Assembly: GCF_001981305.1 (NCBI RefSeq)
Contig: NZ_MSCW01000001.1
Span: forward strand, 62,001 to 126,000
DNA from: Marinobacter lutaoensis
Lineage (GTDB): Bacteria > Pseudomonadota > Gammaproteobacteria > Pseudomonadales > Oleiphilaceae
DNA: 64,000 nt
Direction: 5' to 3'
The translations under genes were made by a program, and so were the position numbers. Shown piece by piece: positions 29,191 through 40,965 of this stretch. Under the pieces are notes generated by a model. That model made no database searches and was not told where the DNA came from. It was given only the letters and a program-made list of their open reading frames with translations. The first letter of the stretch is position 1. The number at the start of each line of letters is the position of its first letter.

Positions 29191-30642
29191 TCAGTCCCCG
29201 AGTTTCCTGATCAGGATCTCGTTGAAGAGCTTGGGGTTTCCTTGACCCTTGGACGCTTTCATCAGCGGCCCCATGAAGCCGCCGAGCATCTTCTTGCGCT
29301 TCTTCGGGTTGTCTTCCGCTTGGTACTGAGCCACCTGTTCCGGCATGCTCGCGAGGACCTCGTCCACCATGGCCTCCAGGGCTCCGGTGTCGGAGACCTG
29401 CTTCAGCCCTTTGGCCTCGATGATGGCGTCGACGTCGCTGCTTTCACCGCTCCAGAGAGCTTCCAGTACCTTCTTGGCGCCCGCCGAGGACAGCGTGTTG
29501 TCGGCAATTCGAGCCACCAGCTGACCCAGCTGGGTGGCAGAAACCGGAGCCTCGGCCACGGTTTTCTCCTCGGCCTTCAGTCGGGCGGAGAACTCGCCCA
29601 GTATCCAGTTGGCGGTCAGTTTCGCATCCTTGCCTTGGTGCACGGCGTCCTCGAAGAAGGCCGACAGGCGGGCGTCACCGGCGAGCTGACCGGAATCGTA
29701 GTCGTTCAGGCCGTATTGTGACTGGAAGCGGGCTCGGCGGGCGTCCGGCAATTCCGGCAGGCTGGCGCGGACGTCGTCGATGAAGTCGTCGTCGATCACC
29801 ACCGGCAGCAGATCCGGGCAGGGGAAGTAGCGGTAATCGTTGGCTTCCTCCTTGGTGCGCATGGAACGCGACTCGTCCCGGTCGCCGTTGTACAGGCGGG
29901 TCTCCTGCACCACTTGGCCGCCTTCCTCGAGGATCTCCATCTGCCGCTCCACTTCGTGGCGGATGGCCTGTTCCATGAACCGGAAGGAGTTGAGGTTCTT
30001 GGTTTCGGTGCGGGTACCCAGGGTGTCCGATCCCTTGGGCTTGAGCGAGACGTTGACGTCGAAGCGCATGGACCCCTGGGACAGGTCGCCGTCGCAGATG
30101 CCCAGCGAGGTGACGATGCTGTGCAGTTTGCGGGCGAAGGCCACCGCCTCCTCGGCGCTGTTCATGTCCGGCTCGGTCACAACCTCAATCAGGGGGGTGC
30201 CGGCCCGGTTCAGGTCAATGCCTGACATGCCGTGGAAGTCCTCGTGCAGGGACTTGCCGGCATCCTCTTCAAGGTGGGCATGATGGATGCGCACGCGCTT
30301 GGTTTCGCCGTTGGCCAGGTCAATATCGATGTGGCCCGGGCCGACGATGGGCTGCGCCAGCTGCGTGGTCTGGTAACCCTTGGGCAGGTCCGGGTAGAAG
30401 TAGTTCTTGCGTTCGAACACCGAACGGCGACCGATCTCGGCGTTGACCGCCAGGCCGAACATCACCGCGTAGCGGAACGCCTCGGCGTTGGGCACCGGCA
30501 GGGTACCGGGCATGGCCAGATCCACCGCGCTGGCCTGGGTGTTCGGTTCGGCACCGAAGGCGGTGCTGGAACCGGAGAAAATCTTGCTCTTGGTGGCGAG
30601 CTGAATGTGGACTTCCAGCCCGATCACGATATCCCACTGCAT
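29191..30642 (-). CDS. gatB: Asp-tRNA(Asn)/Glu-tRNA(Gln) amidotransferase subunit B
   Basis: A 483-residue subunit that activates the misacylated tRNA and receives ammonia from GatA. The N-terminal cradle has [19 protein letters not shown], and further blocks are [31 protein letters not shown] and [17 protein letters not shown]. The C-terminal 150 residues are the tRNA-binding YqeY-like tail. AGAGGAGA precedes the ATG. It is last in gatC-gatA-gatB, implying indirect Gln-tRNA and/or Asn-tRNA formation. Confidence 0.97.
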   Translation of the reverse strand: MQWDIVIGLEVHIQLATKSKIFSGSSTAFGAEPNTQASAVDLAMPGTLPVPNAEAFRYAVMFGLAVNAEIGRRSVFERKNYFYPDLPKGYQTTQLAQPIVGPGHIDIDLANGETKRVRIHHAHLEEDAGKSLHEDFHGMSGIDLNRAGTPLIEVVTEPDMNSAEEAVAFARKLHSIVTSLGICDGDLSQGSMRFDVNVSLKPKGSDTLGTRTETKNLNSFRFMEQAIRHEVERQMEILEEGGQVVQETRLYNGDRDESRSMRTKEEANDYRYFPCPDLLPVVIDDDFIDDVRASLPELPDARRARFQSQYGLNDYDSGQLAGDARLSAFFEDAVHQGKDAKLTANWILGEFSARLKAEEKTVAEAPVSATQLGQLVARIADNTLSSAGAKKVLEALWSGESSDVDAIIEAKGLKQVSDTGALEAMVDEVLASMPEQVAQYQAEDNPKKRKKMLGGFMGPLMKASKGQGNPKLFNEILIRKLGD

Positions 30643-30663
30643 GTGTCGTCTCCTCTCTCGGGC

Positions 30664-32121
30664 TTACCGGGGCTCGCGCAGGTGCCAGTCAGTGACCTGC
30701 TGGAACTGGTGGGCGGCGTTCAGCAGCCGGCCTTCCTCGAAGTAGTTGCCAATGATCTGCAGGCCAACCGGCAGCCCGTCGATGAATCCGGCCGGGACCG
30801 ACATCGCGGGCAGCCCCGCCAGGTTCACGGCGATGGTGAAAATGTCCTCCAGATACATGGTGACCGGGTCGTCGGTCTTCTCCCCCTGAATGAACGCGGG
30901 CGACGGTGAAATCGGCCCCATCAGCACATCCACCTCTTGGAAGGCGTTGACGAAGTCCTGCTGGATCAAGCGCCGCACCTTTTGGGCTTTCAGATAGTAG
31001 GCATCGTAGTAGCCGTGGGACAGGGCATAGGTCCCGATCAGGATCCGGCGTTTGACTTCGGTGCCGAAGCCTTCGGCCCGGGTGCGGGTGTACAGATCCA
31101 TCAGGTCCTTCGGATGGTCACAGCGGTAGCCATAGCGGACGCCGTCAAAGCGGGACAGGTTGGCCGAGGCTTCCGCCGGCGCAATCACGTAGTAGGCGGC
31201 GATTGCCAGGCTGGCGTTGGGCAGCGATACCTCGCGCACGGTGGCTCCGAGCTTTTCGTATTCGCGCACCGCTTCGCGGATCCGGGTTGCCATTTCCGGT
31301 GACAGCTGGTCGGAGAAATACTCCCTGGGCAGGCCAATCCGCAGCCCTTTGAGCGGTTCATTCAGGGTAGCGGTGTAGTCCGGCACCTCCCGGTCGATGG
31401 AGGTGGAGTCCTTCGGGTCGAAGCCGGCCATGACGTTCAGCATCAGGGCCGTGTCCTCGGCGGTGCGGGCCATGGCGCCGCCCTGATCCAGGGACGAGGC
31501 ATAGGCGATCATACCGTAGCGGGACACCCGGCCGTAGGTGGGCTTGATGCCGGTGACGCCACACAGGGCGGCGGGCTGGCGGATGGAGCCGCCGGTATCG
31601 GTGGCAGTGGCGGCGGGAACCAGGCGCGCGGCGATCGCCGCCGCCGAGCCGCCGGAGGAGCCGCCGGCGACCCGCCGTTCTCCCCGGGTCAGCCCCCAGG
31701 GGTTGGTGACCGGCCCGAAATGGCTGGATTCGTTGGATGACCCCATGGCGAATTCATCCATGTTGGTCTTGCCCAGACAAACGGCGCCGGCCTGGCGGAA
31801 TTTTGCCACAACGGTGGCATCGTAGGGCGGCACGAAATGTTCCAGCATCCGGGAGCCGCAGGTGGTGCGGACTCCGCTGGTGCAGAAAATGTCCTTGTGA
31901 GCGAAGGGGATGCCGGTCCAGGGGGTGGCCTGGCCGGCGGCCCGGCGCTCGTCCGCCGCCCGGGCTTCCGCCAGGGCCTGTTCCTCGGTGATGGTGATGA
32001 AGCTGTTGTACTGGCCGTCTTCCTGCTTGAGACGGTCCAGGAAGTGCCGGGTCAGCTCCACGCTGGAGATCTTGCCGCTCTCCAGCTCGCGGGAAAGCTC
32101 TGCTACGGTTTTCTCGTGCAT
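30664..32121 (-). CDS. gatA: Asp-tRNA(Asn)/Glu-tRNA(Gln) amidotransferase subunit A
   Basis: A 485-residue amidase-signature glutaminase. The Ser-cisSer-Lys triad is visible: Lys in [10 protein letters not shown], and both serines in [17 protein letters not shown] and [16 protein letters not shown]. The C-terminal [20 protein letters not shown] is typical. AGGA lies upstream of the ATG. It sits between gatC and gatB. Confidence 0.97.
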   Translation of the reverse strand: MHEKTVAELSRELESGKISSVELTRHFLDRLKQEDGQYNSFITITEEQALAEARAADERRAAGQATPWTGIPFAHKDIFCTSGVRTTCGSRMLEHFVPPYDATVVAKFRQAGAVCLGKTNMDEFAMGSSNESSHFGPVTNPWGLTRGERRVAGGSSGGSAAAIAARLVPAATATDTGGSIRQPAALCGVTGIKPTYGRVSRYGMIAYASSLDQGGAMARTAEDTALMLNVMAGFDPKDSTSIDREVPDYTATLNEPLKGLRIGLPREYFSDQLSPEMATRIREAVREYEKLGATVREVSLPNASLAIAAYYVIAPAEASANLSRFDGVRYGYRCDHPKDLMDLYTRTRAEGFGTEVKRRILIGTYALSHGYYDAYYLKAQKVRRLIQQDFVNAFQEVDVLMGPISPSPAFIQGEKTDDPVTMYLEDIFTIAVNLAGLPAMSVPAGFIDGLPVGLQIIGNYFEEGRLLNAAHQFQQVTDWHLREPR

Positions 32122-32173
32122 GATGATTCCTGAAGTCGCTGCGGGTCGAGGGATGCGGGGATGCGGCCCGGGC

Positions 32174-32461
32174 TCACTCGATCACCTTGGGTACCAGATA
32201 AAGGCCGTTCTCGGTGGCGGGGGCGATGGCCTGGAAGGCCTCCCGCTGATTGCTTTCGGTCACTTCGTCCGGGCGCAGGCGTTGCACCGCGTCCAGCGGG
32301 TGGGCCATGGGCTCGACGTTGTCGGTGTCCGCGGCCGCGAGCTGGCCAACCAGGGTCAGGATGTTGCCAAGGTCCTTTTCCAGGGCCGGAATCTGCGCGT
32401 CGTCCACCCGGATTCGGGCAAGCAGGGCAACCTTTTCGATGTCCTCTCGGGAAATGCTCAC
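32174..32461 (-). CDS. gatC: Asp-tRNA(Asn)/Glu-tRNA(Gln) amidotransferase subunit C
   Basis: A 95-residue GatC that wraps around GatA and stabilises the GatA-GatB contact. [19 protein letters not shown] at the start and [20 protein letters not shown] and YLVPKVIE at the end are family hallmarks. The start is GTG at 32461 with GGGAGG just upstream. It is first in gatCAB and divergent from mreB. Confidence 0.94.
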   Translation of the reverse strand: MSISREDIEKVALLARIRVDDAQIPALEKDLGNILTLVGQLAAADTDNVEPMAHPLDAVQRLRPDEVTESNQREAFQAIAPATENGLYLVPKVIE

Positions 32462-32495
32462 ATTGCCTCCCAGAAATATGAAATGTCTTTAATAA

Positions 32496-33725
<1,230 letters not shown>

Positions 33726-33745
33726 CCCCGTGGGGAGGGCTGGTC

Positions 33746-34612
33746 ATTAAAACCATCTTTGTACAGGGGCCGGTTCCCGGTTTCCGGCTTTTCCTGGTCG
33801 TTCTGGTATCGGCAGCGTTCATCGTTGCCGATGCTCGTTTTGACCGGCTCTCGCAGGTGCGCAGCACCATCGCCACCGGCCTGGCGCCGGTCTACTGGCT
33901 CGGCAATGCCCCCTACCAATTCGCCGATTGGGCCTCCGGGCTGTTCGTTTCCAAGGACGAGCTGCAGCAGGAGAACGAGGACCTGAGGGCCCGCCTGCTG
34001 ATCCTCGAGCGCCGGGCGCTCAAGTACGCGGCCCTGGCGGCCGAGAACAACGAGCTTCGCCGCCTGATGAATTCCGCCGAGGTCCTCGATGACCGTGTCA
34101 TCGTGGCGGAAGTGGTTGGAGTCTCGCCGGATCCATACTCCCACGAAGTGGTCATCAACAAGGGCCTTCGCGACGGGGTGACCCCGGGCCAGGCGATTCT
34201 TGATGCTCACGGCCTGATGGGGCAGGTGGTGCAGGCCAGTCAGCTGACGTCCCGGGTCCTGCTGTTATCCGACAGCAGTCACGCGGTGCCGGTGGAAGTG
34301 GTCCGCAACGGCTTGCGCGCGATCCTGCTGGGCACCGGAAACCCGGACGCCCTGGATCTGGTGCACGTGCCCGACACCGCCGACATCCGTGAAGGGGACC
34401 TGCTGGTCAGCTCCGGTCTGGGCGGCCGCTTCCCCCGGGGCTACCCGGTGGCGGAGGTGTCCCGGATCAGCAAGGAGCCGGGGGAGCCGTTCGTGTCAAT
34501 CCAGGCAACCCCGAAAGCGGAACTGAACCAGAGCCGGCTGGTGTTGGTGGTGTTCCCCCCCGCCCGCCCCGAGGTGAGTGACGCCGGCGATCCGGCCGGG
34601 GAGGGTGAGTGA
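33746..34612 (+). CDS. mreC: rod shape-determining protein MreC, non-canonical (ATT) start predicted
   Basis: A bitopic inner-membrane protein of about 288 residues linking MreB to the wall-synthesis enzymes. The signal anchor is FRLFLVVLVSAAFIVADARF near residues 13-32, then a coiled coil (LQQENEDLRARLLILERR) and the beta-domain (VVINKGLRDGVTPGQAILD, RVLLLSDSSHAVPVEVVR). The anchor and the conserved N-terminus lie upstream of the first ATG/GTG/TTG in frame, a GTG at 33857 that would delete the membrane anchor. Between the in-frame stop at 33686 and 33857 only CTG or ATT-type codons exist. ATT at 33746 sits 7 nt after GGAGG (33734-33738), ideal spacing. CTG at 33740 is the alternative. Confidence 0.85.
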   Translation: MKTIFVQGPVPGFRLFLVVLVSAAFIVADARFDRLSQVRSTIATGLAPVYWLGNAPYQFADWASGLFVSKDELQQENEDLRARLLILERRALKYAALAAENNELRRLMNSAEVLDDRVIVAEVVGVSPDPYSHEVVINKGLRDGVTPGQAILDAHGLMGQVVQASQLTSRVLLLSDSSHAVPVEVVRNGLRAILLGTGNPDALDLVHVPDTADIREGDLLVSSGLGGRFPRGYPVAEVSRISKEPGEPFVSIQATPKAELNQSRLVLVVFPPARPEVSDAGDPAGEGE

Positions 34613-35088
34613 TGTTGTCCGTCATCAGTTATCCGGTGTTCGTGCTGTCCGTGGTGCTGGCGCTGGTGCTGAGCATTTCCCTGTTTCCGGTGGGCTGGTT
34701 CGAGTTCCGGCCGGAGTGGCTAGGCCTGGTGGTGTTTTACTGGACGTTCCGGGCGCCGGCGCAGTTCGGCGTCCTGTTGGCTTGGTGCCTGGGCCTGCTG
34801 TTGGACGTGCTGGAGGCGACGCCGTTGGGGGTGAACGCCCTGGCCATGGCCGCGGTGGCCTTCCTGGTGCTGACCATCCATCCACGCCTGCGCATGTATC
34901 CGTTGCCCCAGCAGTGTCTGATGGTGTTCCTCCTGCTGGGCATCAACCAGATGCTGGTGCATTTCGTCAAACAGTTGCTGGGGGCGGACAATACCGGCTT
35001 CAGCTATCTCTGGCCGGCCCTGACCAGCGCGGTGCTCTGGCCTCTGGTGTGCGGGCTGCTGGATCACATCAATCAGAAACTGGGGTAG
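34612..35088 (+). CDS. mreD: rod shape-determining protein MreD
   Basis: A 158-residue polytopic inner-membrane protein with about five hydrophobic helices (VFVLSVVLALVLSISLF near the start, ALAMAAVAFLVLTI in the middle). RPEWLGLVVFYW and GLLLDVLEATPLGVNAL are the recognised MreD blocks. It works with MreC and RodA/PBP2. Its ATG overlaps the mreC stop (TGATG). Confidence 0.93.
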   Translation: MLSVISYPVFVLSVVLALVLSISLFPVGWFEFRPEWLGLVVFYWTFRAPAQFGVLLAWCLGLLLDVLEATPLGVNALAMAAVAFLVLTIHPRLRMYPLPQQCLMVFLLLGINQMLVHFVKQLLGADNTGFSYLWPALTSAVLWPLVCGLLDHINQKLG

Positions 35089-35091
35089 AGC

Positions 35092-35694
35092 ATGACGTCG
35101 CTGATACTGGCTTCCGGCTCGCCGCGCAGGGCGGAGCTGCTGGCCCAGATGGGCCTGGCGTTCGAGGTGTGCCCGGCGGATGTGGATGAAACCCCGGTCG
35201 CGGGTGAGACGCCCGAGGCCTACGTGGCGCGTCTGGCCCGGGAAAAAGCCCTGGCGGTGGCCGCCGCCCGGCCGGACGCGCGGGTGTTGGGGGCCGATAC
35301 CTCCGTGGTGTTGGGGCAGGAAATTCTGGGCAAGCCGGAAGGCCCGGAGCAGGCCGTGGCCACCCTGGCGCGGTTGTCCGGCTGCCGGCACCGGGTCCTG
35401 ACTGCGGTGGCGCTGGTGCATCGGGGGGAGTGTCGTTCCCGGCTGGTGGCGACGGAGGTGGTCTTCCGCCCCCTGACCCGGTCGGAAATCGAAGCCTATG
35501 TCGCCTCCGGGGAACCCATGGACAAGGCCGGCAGTTATGGAATCCAGGGGCTTGGTGGTATTTTTGTCAAGGAACTCCGGGGAAGCTACAGCGCAGTGGT
35601 CGGCCTGCCCCTGCTGGAAACCGCGGGCTTGCTGGCCGACGCCGGCTTCCCGGTATGGACGAACTGGCCACGCAGTCTGGAGAGCCGACCATGA
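35092..35694 (+). CDS. maf: Maf-family nucleoside triphosphate pyrophosphatase
   Basis: A 200-residue Maf/YhdE-type enzyme that hydrolyses non-canonical or modified NTPs (dTTP/UTP in the YhdE subgroup). The signature LILASGSPRRAELLAQMGL opens the protein; ADTSVVLGQEILGKPEG and GSYGIQGLGGIFVKELRGSY are the other conserved blocks. It starts 3 nt after mreD and overlaps rng by 4 nt, the usual mreBCD-maf-rng order. Confidence 0.93.
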   Translation: MTSLILASGSPRRAELLAQMGLAFEVCPADVDETPVAGETPEAYVARLAREKALAVAAARPDARVLGADTSVVLGQEILGKPEGPEQAVATLARLSGCRHRVLTAVALVHRGECRSRLVATEVVFRPLTRSEIEAYVASGEPMDKAGSYGIQGLGGIFVKELRGSYSAVVGLPLLETAGLLADAGFPVWTNWPRSLESRP

Positions 35695-37169
35695 GTGAAG
35701 AGATCCTGATCAACGTGACGCCGGTGGAAACCCGGGTCGCCCTGGTGGAAAACGGCATGTTGCAGGAGGCCTACATCGAGCGGACCAGCCGCAAGGGCAT
35801 CGTGGGCAATATCTACAAGGGCAAGGTCGTCCGGGTGCTGCCGGGCATGGAGGCCGCGTTCGTCGACATCGGCCTGGAGCGGGCCGCGTTCATCCATGCC
35901 TCGGATGTGGTGACCCAGTCGGCTGGCGAGGAACTGGCCGATGCCCCGAAAACCGTGCCGGATATCCGGACCCTGCTGCGCGAGGGCCAGTCTCTGGTGG
36001 TCCAGGTGACCAAGGACCCCATCGGTACCAAGGGCGCCCGCCTGACCACTCAGCTTTCCATTCCCTCCCGCTATCTGGTGTTCATGCCCGGCGTGACCCA
36101 CATCGGCATTTCCCAGCGGATCGAAGACGAGAACGAGCGCGAGCGCCTGAAGTCCCTGGTCGAGGCCGCCGCCGCGGAGCAGGAGGAAATCCAGGGCGGA
36201 TACATCATCCGCACGGCCGCCGAGGGGGCCTCCCCGGAGGACCTGATCGCCGACATGAAATACCTGCATCGGCTCAACCAGTCGATCCAGGAGCGCATCG
36301 CCAAGGTTCAGGCGCCGGCGGTGGTGTACCAGGATCTGCCTCTGTTCATCCGCACCATCCGTGACTTGGTGCGACCGCAGACGGAAAAGGTCCGCATCGA
36401 CAGCCGGGAAAGCTACCAGCGGGTGATGGAATTCGTGGAGGAGTTTGTCACCGAGTTTGCCGACAAGGTGGAATACTACCCCGGTGAGCGCCCCATCTTC
36501 GATCTCTACTCGGTGGAGGACGAAATCCAGAAGGCGCTGAGTCGAAAGGTCCAGCTCAAGTCCGGCGGCTACGTGATCATCGACCAGACCGAGGCGATGA
36601 CCACCATCGACATCAACACCGGTGCCTTCGTCGGCCACCGCAACCTGGAAGAAACCATCTTCAAAACCAACCTGGAAGCGGCCCGGGCCATCAGCCGGCA
36701 GCTGCGCCTGCGCAACCTCGGTGGCATCATCATCATTGATTTCATTGACATGGAAGACCCCGAGCACCAGCGCCAGGTTCACCGCATGCTGGAAAAGATG
36801 CTCGAGCGGGACCATGCCAAGACCAAGATCACCGGTGTCTCGGAGCTGGGGCTGGTGGAGATGACCCGCAAGCGGACCACCGAGAGCCTGGGCCAGGTGC
36901 TGTGCGAGCCGTGTCCGGTCTGTGATGGCCGGGGGTTTCTGAAAACGGCCGAGACGGTGTGCTACGAGATCTTCCGGGAAATTTTGCGGGTCAACCGCGC
37001 CTACGATGCCGAGAGCTACCTGGTCATGGCGTCCCAGAAGGTGGTCGACCGCCTTCTGGATGAGGAATCGGACAACGTCGCCGACCTCGAATCCTTCATC
37101 AGCAAGACCATCCGGTTTCAGGTGGAGCCCTTCTACAGTCAGGAACAGTACGATGTTGTCCTGCTTTGA
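35691..37169 (+). CDS. rng: ribonuclease G
   Basis: A 492-residue RNase E/G family endonuclease that matures the 5' end of 16S rRNA and decays some mRNAs. The N-terminal S1 domain contains GNIYKGKVVRVLPGMEAAFV. The catalytic metal aspartates lie in TTIDINTGAFVG and IIIIDFIDMED. The zinc link is CEPCPVCDGRGF. There is no long C-terminal scaffold, so it is RNase G and not RNase E. The ATG at 35691 overlaps the maf stop; the open frame extending back to 35430 is not real. Confidence 0.96.
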   Translation: MSEEILINVTPVETRVALVENGMLQEAYIERTSRKGIVGNIYKGKVVRVLPGMEAAFVDIGLERAAFIHASDVVTQSAGEELADAPKTVPDIRTLLREGQSLVVQVTKDPIGTKGARLTTQLSIPSRYLVFMPGVTHIGISQRIEDENERERLKSLVEAAAAEQEEIQGGYIIRTAAEGASPEDLIADMKYLHRLNQSIQERIAKVQAPAVVYQDLPLFIRTIRDLVRPQTEKVRIDSRESYQRVMEFVEEFVTEFADKVEYYPGERPIFDLYSVEDEIQKALSRKVQLKSGGYVIIDQTEAMTTIDINTGAFVGHRNLEETIFKTNLEAARAISRQLRLRNLGGIIIIDFIDMEDPEHQRQVHRMLEKMLERDHAKTKITGVSELGLVEMTRKRTTESLGQVLCEPCPVCDGRGFLKTAETVCYEIFREILRVNRAYDAESYLVMASQKVVDRLLDEESDNVADLESFISKTIRFQVEPFYSQEQYDVVLL

Positions 37170-37208
37170 CCGGAGCGCAGGACAACGACCAGGGAAATAG
37201 GTGCGTTC

Positions 37209-40200
37209 ATGTCGTCCTCGAATCCGGGGCCTCCGCTGCCGGGGCCGCCACCTGAAACCCCGCCGATCCGGTGGGCGGCCAGACTGGCGGGCCTGGTATG
37301 GTGGTTGCTGTTCGCCGGTCTGCTGGTGCTGGCACTGTATGCCGGGATCGGCCGCCAGCTGACCCAGAATATCGACAGTTTCCGACAGGATCTGGCCGAC
37401 GAATTGTCTGCCCGGATGGGGCGTCAGGTCGACATCGACGCTCTGGATGCGCGCTGGAACTGGCTGGACCCGACCCTGCTGGCCCACGACATCCGCGTGA
37501 TGACCGCCGATGGTGACGCGGTGGCCGCGCACCTCCAGCACTTGCGTGTCCGCCTTGATTTCCTGTCCTCCCTACTGCGGTTCCGGCTGGTCTTCGCCGA
37601 GTTCGAGGCGGATGGTCTGGACCTGACCCTGCGCCAGAGCCCGAACGGCGACTTGCGGCTGCCGGGGCCGGTGCTGTCCGCTCCGGCCAGGGGTGAGCTG
37701 CAGACCTGGCTGGATCTGGCCGGCAAGTGGCTGTCCGAGCCCTTCGTCCGGATTACCCGGGTCAGCCTGCAACTTCAAGATGGCGAAGACAACCCGCGCT
37801 ATCTGGACATCCCCCAGCTCGACCTGGTGTATCGCCGAGGCCTGTTCCGGGCATCGGGCCGGGCCATGCGGGCGGGAACCACCGAACAGCTGGCGAGTTT
37901 TGCCCTGGTTGGCCAACACTTCTTCCGCGGCGACTTCACCGGCCAGCTCTATCTGGATGTGGATTCCGGCCGCCTGTTCGATGGCCTCATCGACGATTAC
38001 CGCTGGCGGGAACTGAGGATCGAGGGGGTTGACCTGGGGGGTGAGGCCTGGCTGACGTTCCGGAGCGGGCACCTGGAACAGGTCAACGGCACGCTCCGCA
38101 CGCCCTACCTGCAACTGGGGGTGGCGAATACCTCGCTGGCGCCGCTGGAGGATATCCAGGCGCGGTTTGGCTGGCGCCGGCGCGGGGGGGACGAGGCTGA
38201 GACGCTGGCCCAGACCCTGGCCCGGGGCGAACTGCACGTGCAAAGCCTGCAGTGGACCTGGGACGGGGACACGGTCCCCGCGTTCAGTCTTCGGGTCCGG
38301 CCCCGGGGTGATGGCTTCGACCTGGTGGCTGACACGCTGCCCCTGGCGCCCGTACGCCGGCTGCTGGTGGCGGTGGCACCATTGCCGGAACGGCTGGCGC
38401 GAGCCTTGACCAATTACCGTCCGTCCGGCTTTCTCGATCACCTGCACCTGGTTCTGCCCGGGGCGGCGGACGCCGGCCGCTTTGCCTTGCTGGGGCAGTT
38501 GCGGGACGTGTCGATTCAGGCCCACGATGGCGCTCCGGGGGCCTCCGGTCTGGCAGGCACGTTGTACATGGATGCCCGCTCCGGGTTTGTGCGGCTGACA
38601 CCGGGCGCGGTGACCCTCGGGTTTCCGGAGCTGTTCCGGGCGGACTGGGCCTTTGCCGAGATGCGGGGTACCGTGGCATGGCAGCTGGAAGGCGCCATCA
38701 CCCGAGTGTACGCCGACGACCTGCAGATGCGCTACGGCGAGGCCACCGAGCTGACCGGAGCCTTCGACCTGCGCATGGACCGGGAGGGGGAGGACAACCT
38801 CGGCTTGCGCATTGGGGTCCGCGATGGCAACGCCGGCCTGCTGGCCGACTTCGTTCCGCAGAAAGCGGTGAATCCGGAACTGTATCACTGGCTGACCACC
38901 GCCATTCCTTCGGCCAGGATTGAGGAAGGCGTGTTCTACGGCCACGGCCAGATCGACGGTTCCGCGCCACACGGAGCCTTTGTCTCTTCCATGTGGTATC
39001 GCTTCAGCGAGGCCACCGTGCGTTATGACGAGCGCTGGCCGGAATTGACTCAGGCCAGCGGCCGCGTCGATATCCACAACGGCCGGACCGAGATCCAGCT
39101 GGCGTCGGGACAGGTGGGGGGGATCGACCTGTCACCGAGTCGGGTGCGGGTGTTGCCCGGCACGCCAACCAGGGTCCAGGTCACCGCCAAGGCCCGGGTA
39201 CCGGGCGAAGCGATTCCGTTCTGGCTGGCCAACAGCCCCCTCGGTGCGATGGCGGGAGCCTCTGCCAGGAACCTCAGGTACGAGGGACAGTACACTCTGG
39301 ATCTGGACCTGGATCTGCCCCTGGCCGAGGCGGGGACGCCGTCGGTGCGTGCCACGGTGGCGGTGGACGGTGCCACCGTGACCTACCCCGAGGCCGGGTT
39401 GTCCTGGACCTCGGTCACCGGCCAGCTGACCTACGACACCCGGCAGGGCTTCTCGGGCGGGCCGTTGCAGGCCCGCTTCTTCGAGCAACCGGTTGCGATC
39501 GACTTTGCGGTGGGACCGGAGGACCACGGCTTGGTCCTGCGGCAGAACGGCCGCCTGGCGTTTCCGGACACTTTCCGCCGGCTTGGCTTGGAGGGGGGAA
39601 CCACCTTCGGCGTGGGAGGGCGTCTTGACTACGTGGCCGAGCTGACCGTAAGCACCGATAGCACATCCCGAATCCGTGTCCAATCACCCTTGCGCGGCCT
39701 GGTGCTGGACTGGCCGGAACCGTTGGGCAAGGCCGCGCCGGAGGACGCTCCCCTGGAGGCTTTCGTCGATCCGTCGGCGGAGGGCGGCGTGGCGGTATCG
39801 GGGCGGTGGACTGACCGCGCGGACTTTGAACTGTTATGGAAGGACAGCGGCTTCGAGCTGACGATGAAAGACCTGCACATCGGAGAACACATTCTCCGGG
39901 ATATTCAACTCGACGCCCTGCGCCTGTCGGACCGGTGGGTGGTCCGGACCCGCTCGGAACGGGCGGTCGGGCAGCTGGTTCTGCCGAGTGACGGATCGCC
40001 GGTGAAGGCGGATTTCGAACAGGTACATCTGGTTCGCGGCGCTGCCGAGACCCCGGCGGACCCGGCATCGTCGCCGGAACTGCTGAGCCTGGAGGAGCAA
40101 CTGGACGCATTCAAGGCACTGGACATGGGCAGCTGGCCGGATGTCGACGTCACCATTGCCGACCTCCGCCTCGACCAGGGTGAGCTTGGCCGCTGGTCGT

Positions 40201-40961
40201 TCCAGCTGCGGCCGGAGCCCTATCGCCTGAAGGTCAATGGCATCGAGGGCCGGCTGAACTCCCTGACGCTGCTGGGAGATATGACCTGGAGCATCATCTC
40301 CGACCGGGAAACCACCCGTTTCGCCGGTTCCGTGTCCGGCGGCGCCCTGAAGGATCTCAATCAGCTGTTTGGCGTCGAAATGCCCCTGACCAACAAGAAG
40401 ACCCAGGTCGAGCTCGACGTGGATTGGCCGGGCCGCCCCGATGAGTTCTCCATGCGCCGGTTGAGCGGAAGCATCAGCGTGCGCCTGGACGATGGCATCA
40501 TCCTGGAGCAGAACAACACCGCGCAGCTGTTCCGGATCTTCAACCTGCTCAATGCCGACACCATCTGGCGCCGTCTCAAGCTGGATTTTTCCGACCTGTA
40601 TGAACGGGGCGTGGCGTTCGACGCCATTTCCGGCAAGGCTCGTATCGTCGACGGCTTGGTCACTCTGGACCCGGAACTGCAGGTGGTGGGGCCCTCGGGG
40701 GCCTTTAAGCTCAGTGGCACCACCGATCTGTCGGAGGAGCGGCTGGACATGCGTTTGGTGGTGGTATTGCCGCTGACCCAGAACCTGCCGCTGGCGGCGT
40801 TGCTGATGGGGGCCGGAGCCCCCATCGGCGGGGCCCTGTTTGTGCTGGATAAAGTCCTGGGCGACCCATTGAGCAAACTCACCAGCGCCACCTATAGTGT
40901 GACAGGGACTTGGGACAATCCCGAGGTGGAACTGCGTCGGGTTTTCGATACCGGAGGATAA
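37209..40961 (+). CDS. yhdP: YhdP-family AsmA-like protein
   Basis: A 1250-residue protein with one N-terminal membrane helix (WWLLFAGLLVLALYAGIG, about residues 31-48) and a very long periplasmic region rich in repeated beta-strand patterns, ending in an AsmA-like C-terminal domain (LSEERLDMRLVVVLPLTQ, then an apolar stretch). YhdP-type proteins are thought to be bridge-like lipid-transfer proteins carrying phospholipids to the outer membrane. Length matches E. coli YhdP (1266). It sits between rng and nit in the conserved order and starts 39 nt after rng. Confidence 0.92.
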   Translation: MSSSNPGPPLPGPPPETPPIRWAARLAGLVWWLLFAGLLVLALYAGIGRQLTQNIDSFRQDLADELSARMGRQVDIDALDARWNWLDPTLLAHDIRVMTADGDAVAAHLQHLRVRLDFLSSLLRFRLVFAEFEADGLDLTLRQSPNGDLRLPGPVLSAPARGELQTWLDLAGKWLSEPFVRITRVSLQLQDGEDNPRYLDIPQLDLVYRRGLFRASGRAMRAGTTEQLASFALVGQHFFRGDFTGQLYLDVDSGRLFDGLIDDYRWRELRIEGVDLGGEAWLTFRSGHLEQVNGTLRTPYLQLGVANTSLAPLEDIQARFGWRRRGGDEAETLAQTLARGELHVQSLQWTWDGDTVPAFSLRVRPRGDGFDLVADTLPLAPVRRLLVAVAPLPERLARALTNYRPSGFLDHLHLVLPGAADAGRFALLGQLRDVSIQAHDGAPGASGLAGTLYMDARSGFVRLTPGAVTLGFPELFRADWAFAEMRGTVAWQLEGAITRVYADDLQMRYGEATELTGAFDLRMDREGEDNLGLRIGVRDGNAGLLADFVPQKAVNPELYHWLTTAIPSARIEEGVFYGHGQIDGSAPHGAFVSSMWYRFSEATVRYDERWPELTQASGRVDIHNGRTEIQLASGQVGGIDLSPSRVRVLPGTPTRVQVTAKARVPGEAIPFWLANSPLGAMAGASARNLRYEGQYTLDLDLDLPLAEAGTPSVRATVAVDGATVTYPEAGLSWTSVTGQLTYDTRQGFSGGPLQARFFEQPVAIDFAVGPEDHGLVLRQNGRLAFPDTFRRLGLEGGTTFGVGGRLDYVAELTVSTDSTSRIRVQSPLRGLVLDWPEPLGKAAPEDAPLEAFVDPSAEGGVAVSGRWTDRADFELLWKDSGFELTMKDLHIGEHILRDIQLDALRLSDRWVVRTRSERAVGQLVLPSDGSPVKADFEQVHLVRGAAETPADPASSPELLSLEEQLDAFKALDMGSWPDVDVTIADLRLDQGELGRWSFQLRPEPYRLKVNGIEGRLNSLTLLGDMTWSIISDRETTRFAGSVSGGALKDLNQLFGVEMPLTNKKTQVELDVDWPGRPDEFSMRRLSGSISVRLDDGIILEQNNTAQLFRIFNLLNADTIWRRLKLDFSDLYERGVAFDAISGKARIVDGLVTLDPELQVVGPSGAFKLSGTTDLSEERLDMRLVVVLPLTQNLPLAALLMGAGAPIGGALFVLDKVLGDPLSKLTSATYSVTGTWDNPEVELRRVFDTGG

Positions 40962-40965
40962 GGCA

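Noticed and set aside
35586..37541. 651-codon reverse frame opposite rng
   Set aside because: Shadow of ribonuclease G, whose motifs are all intact on the + strand.
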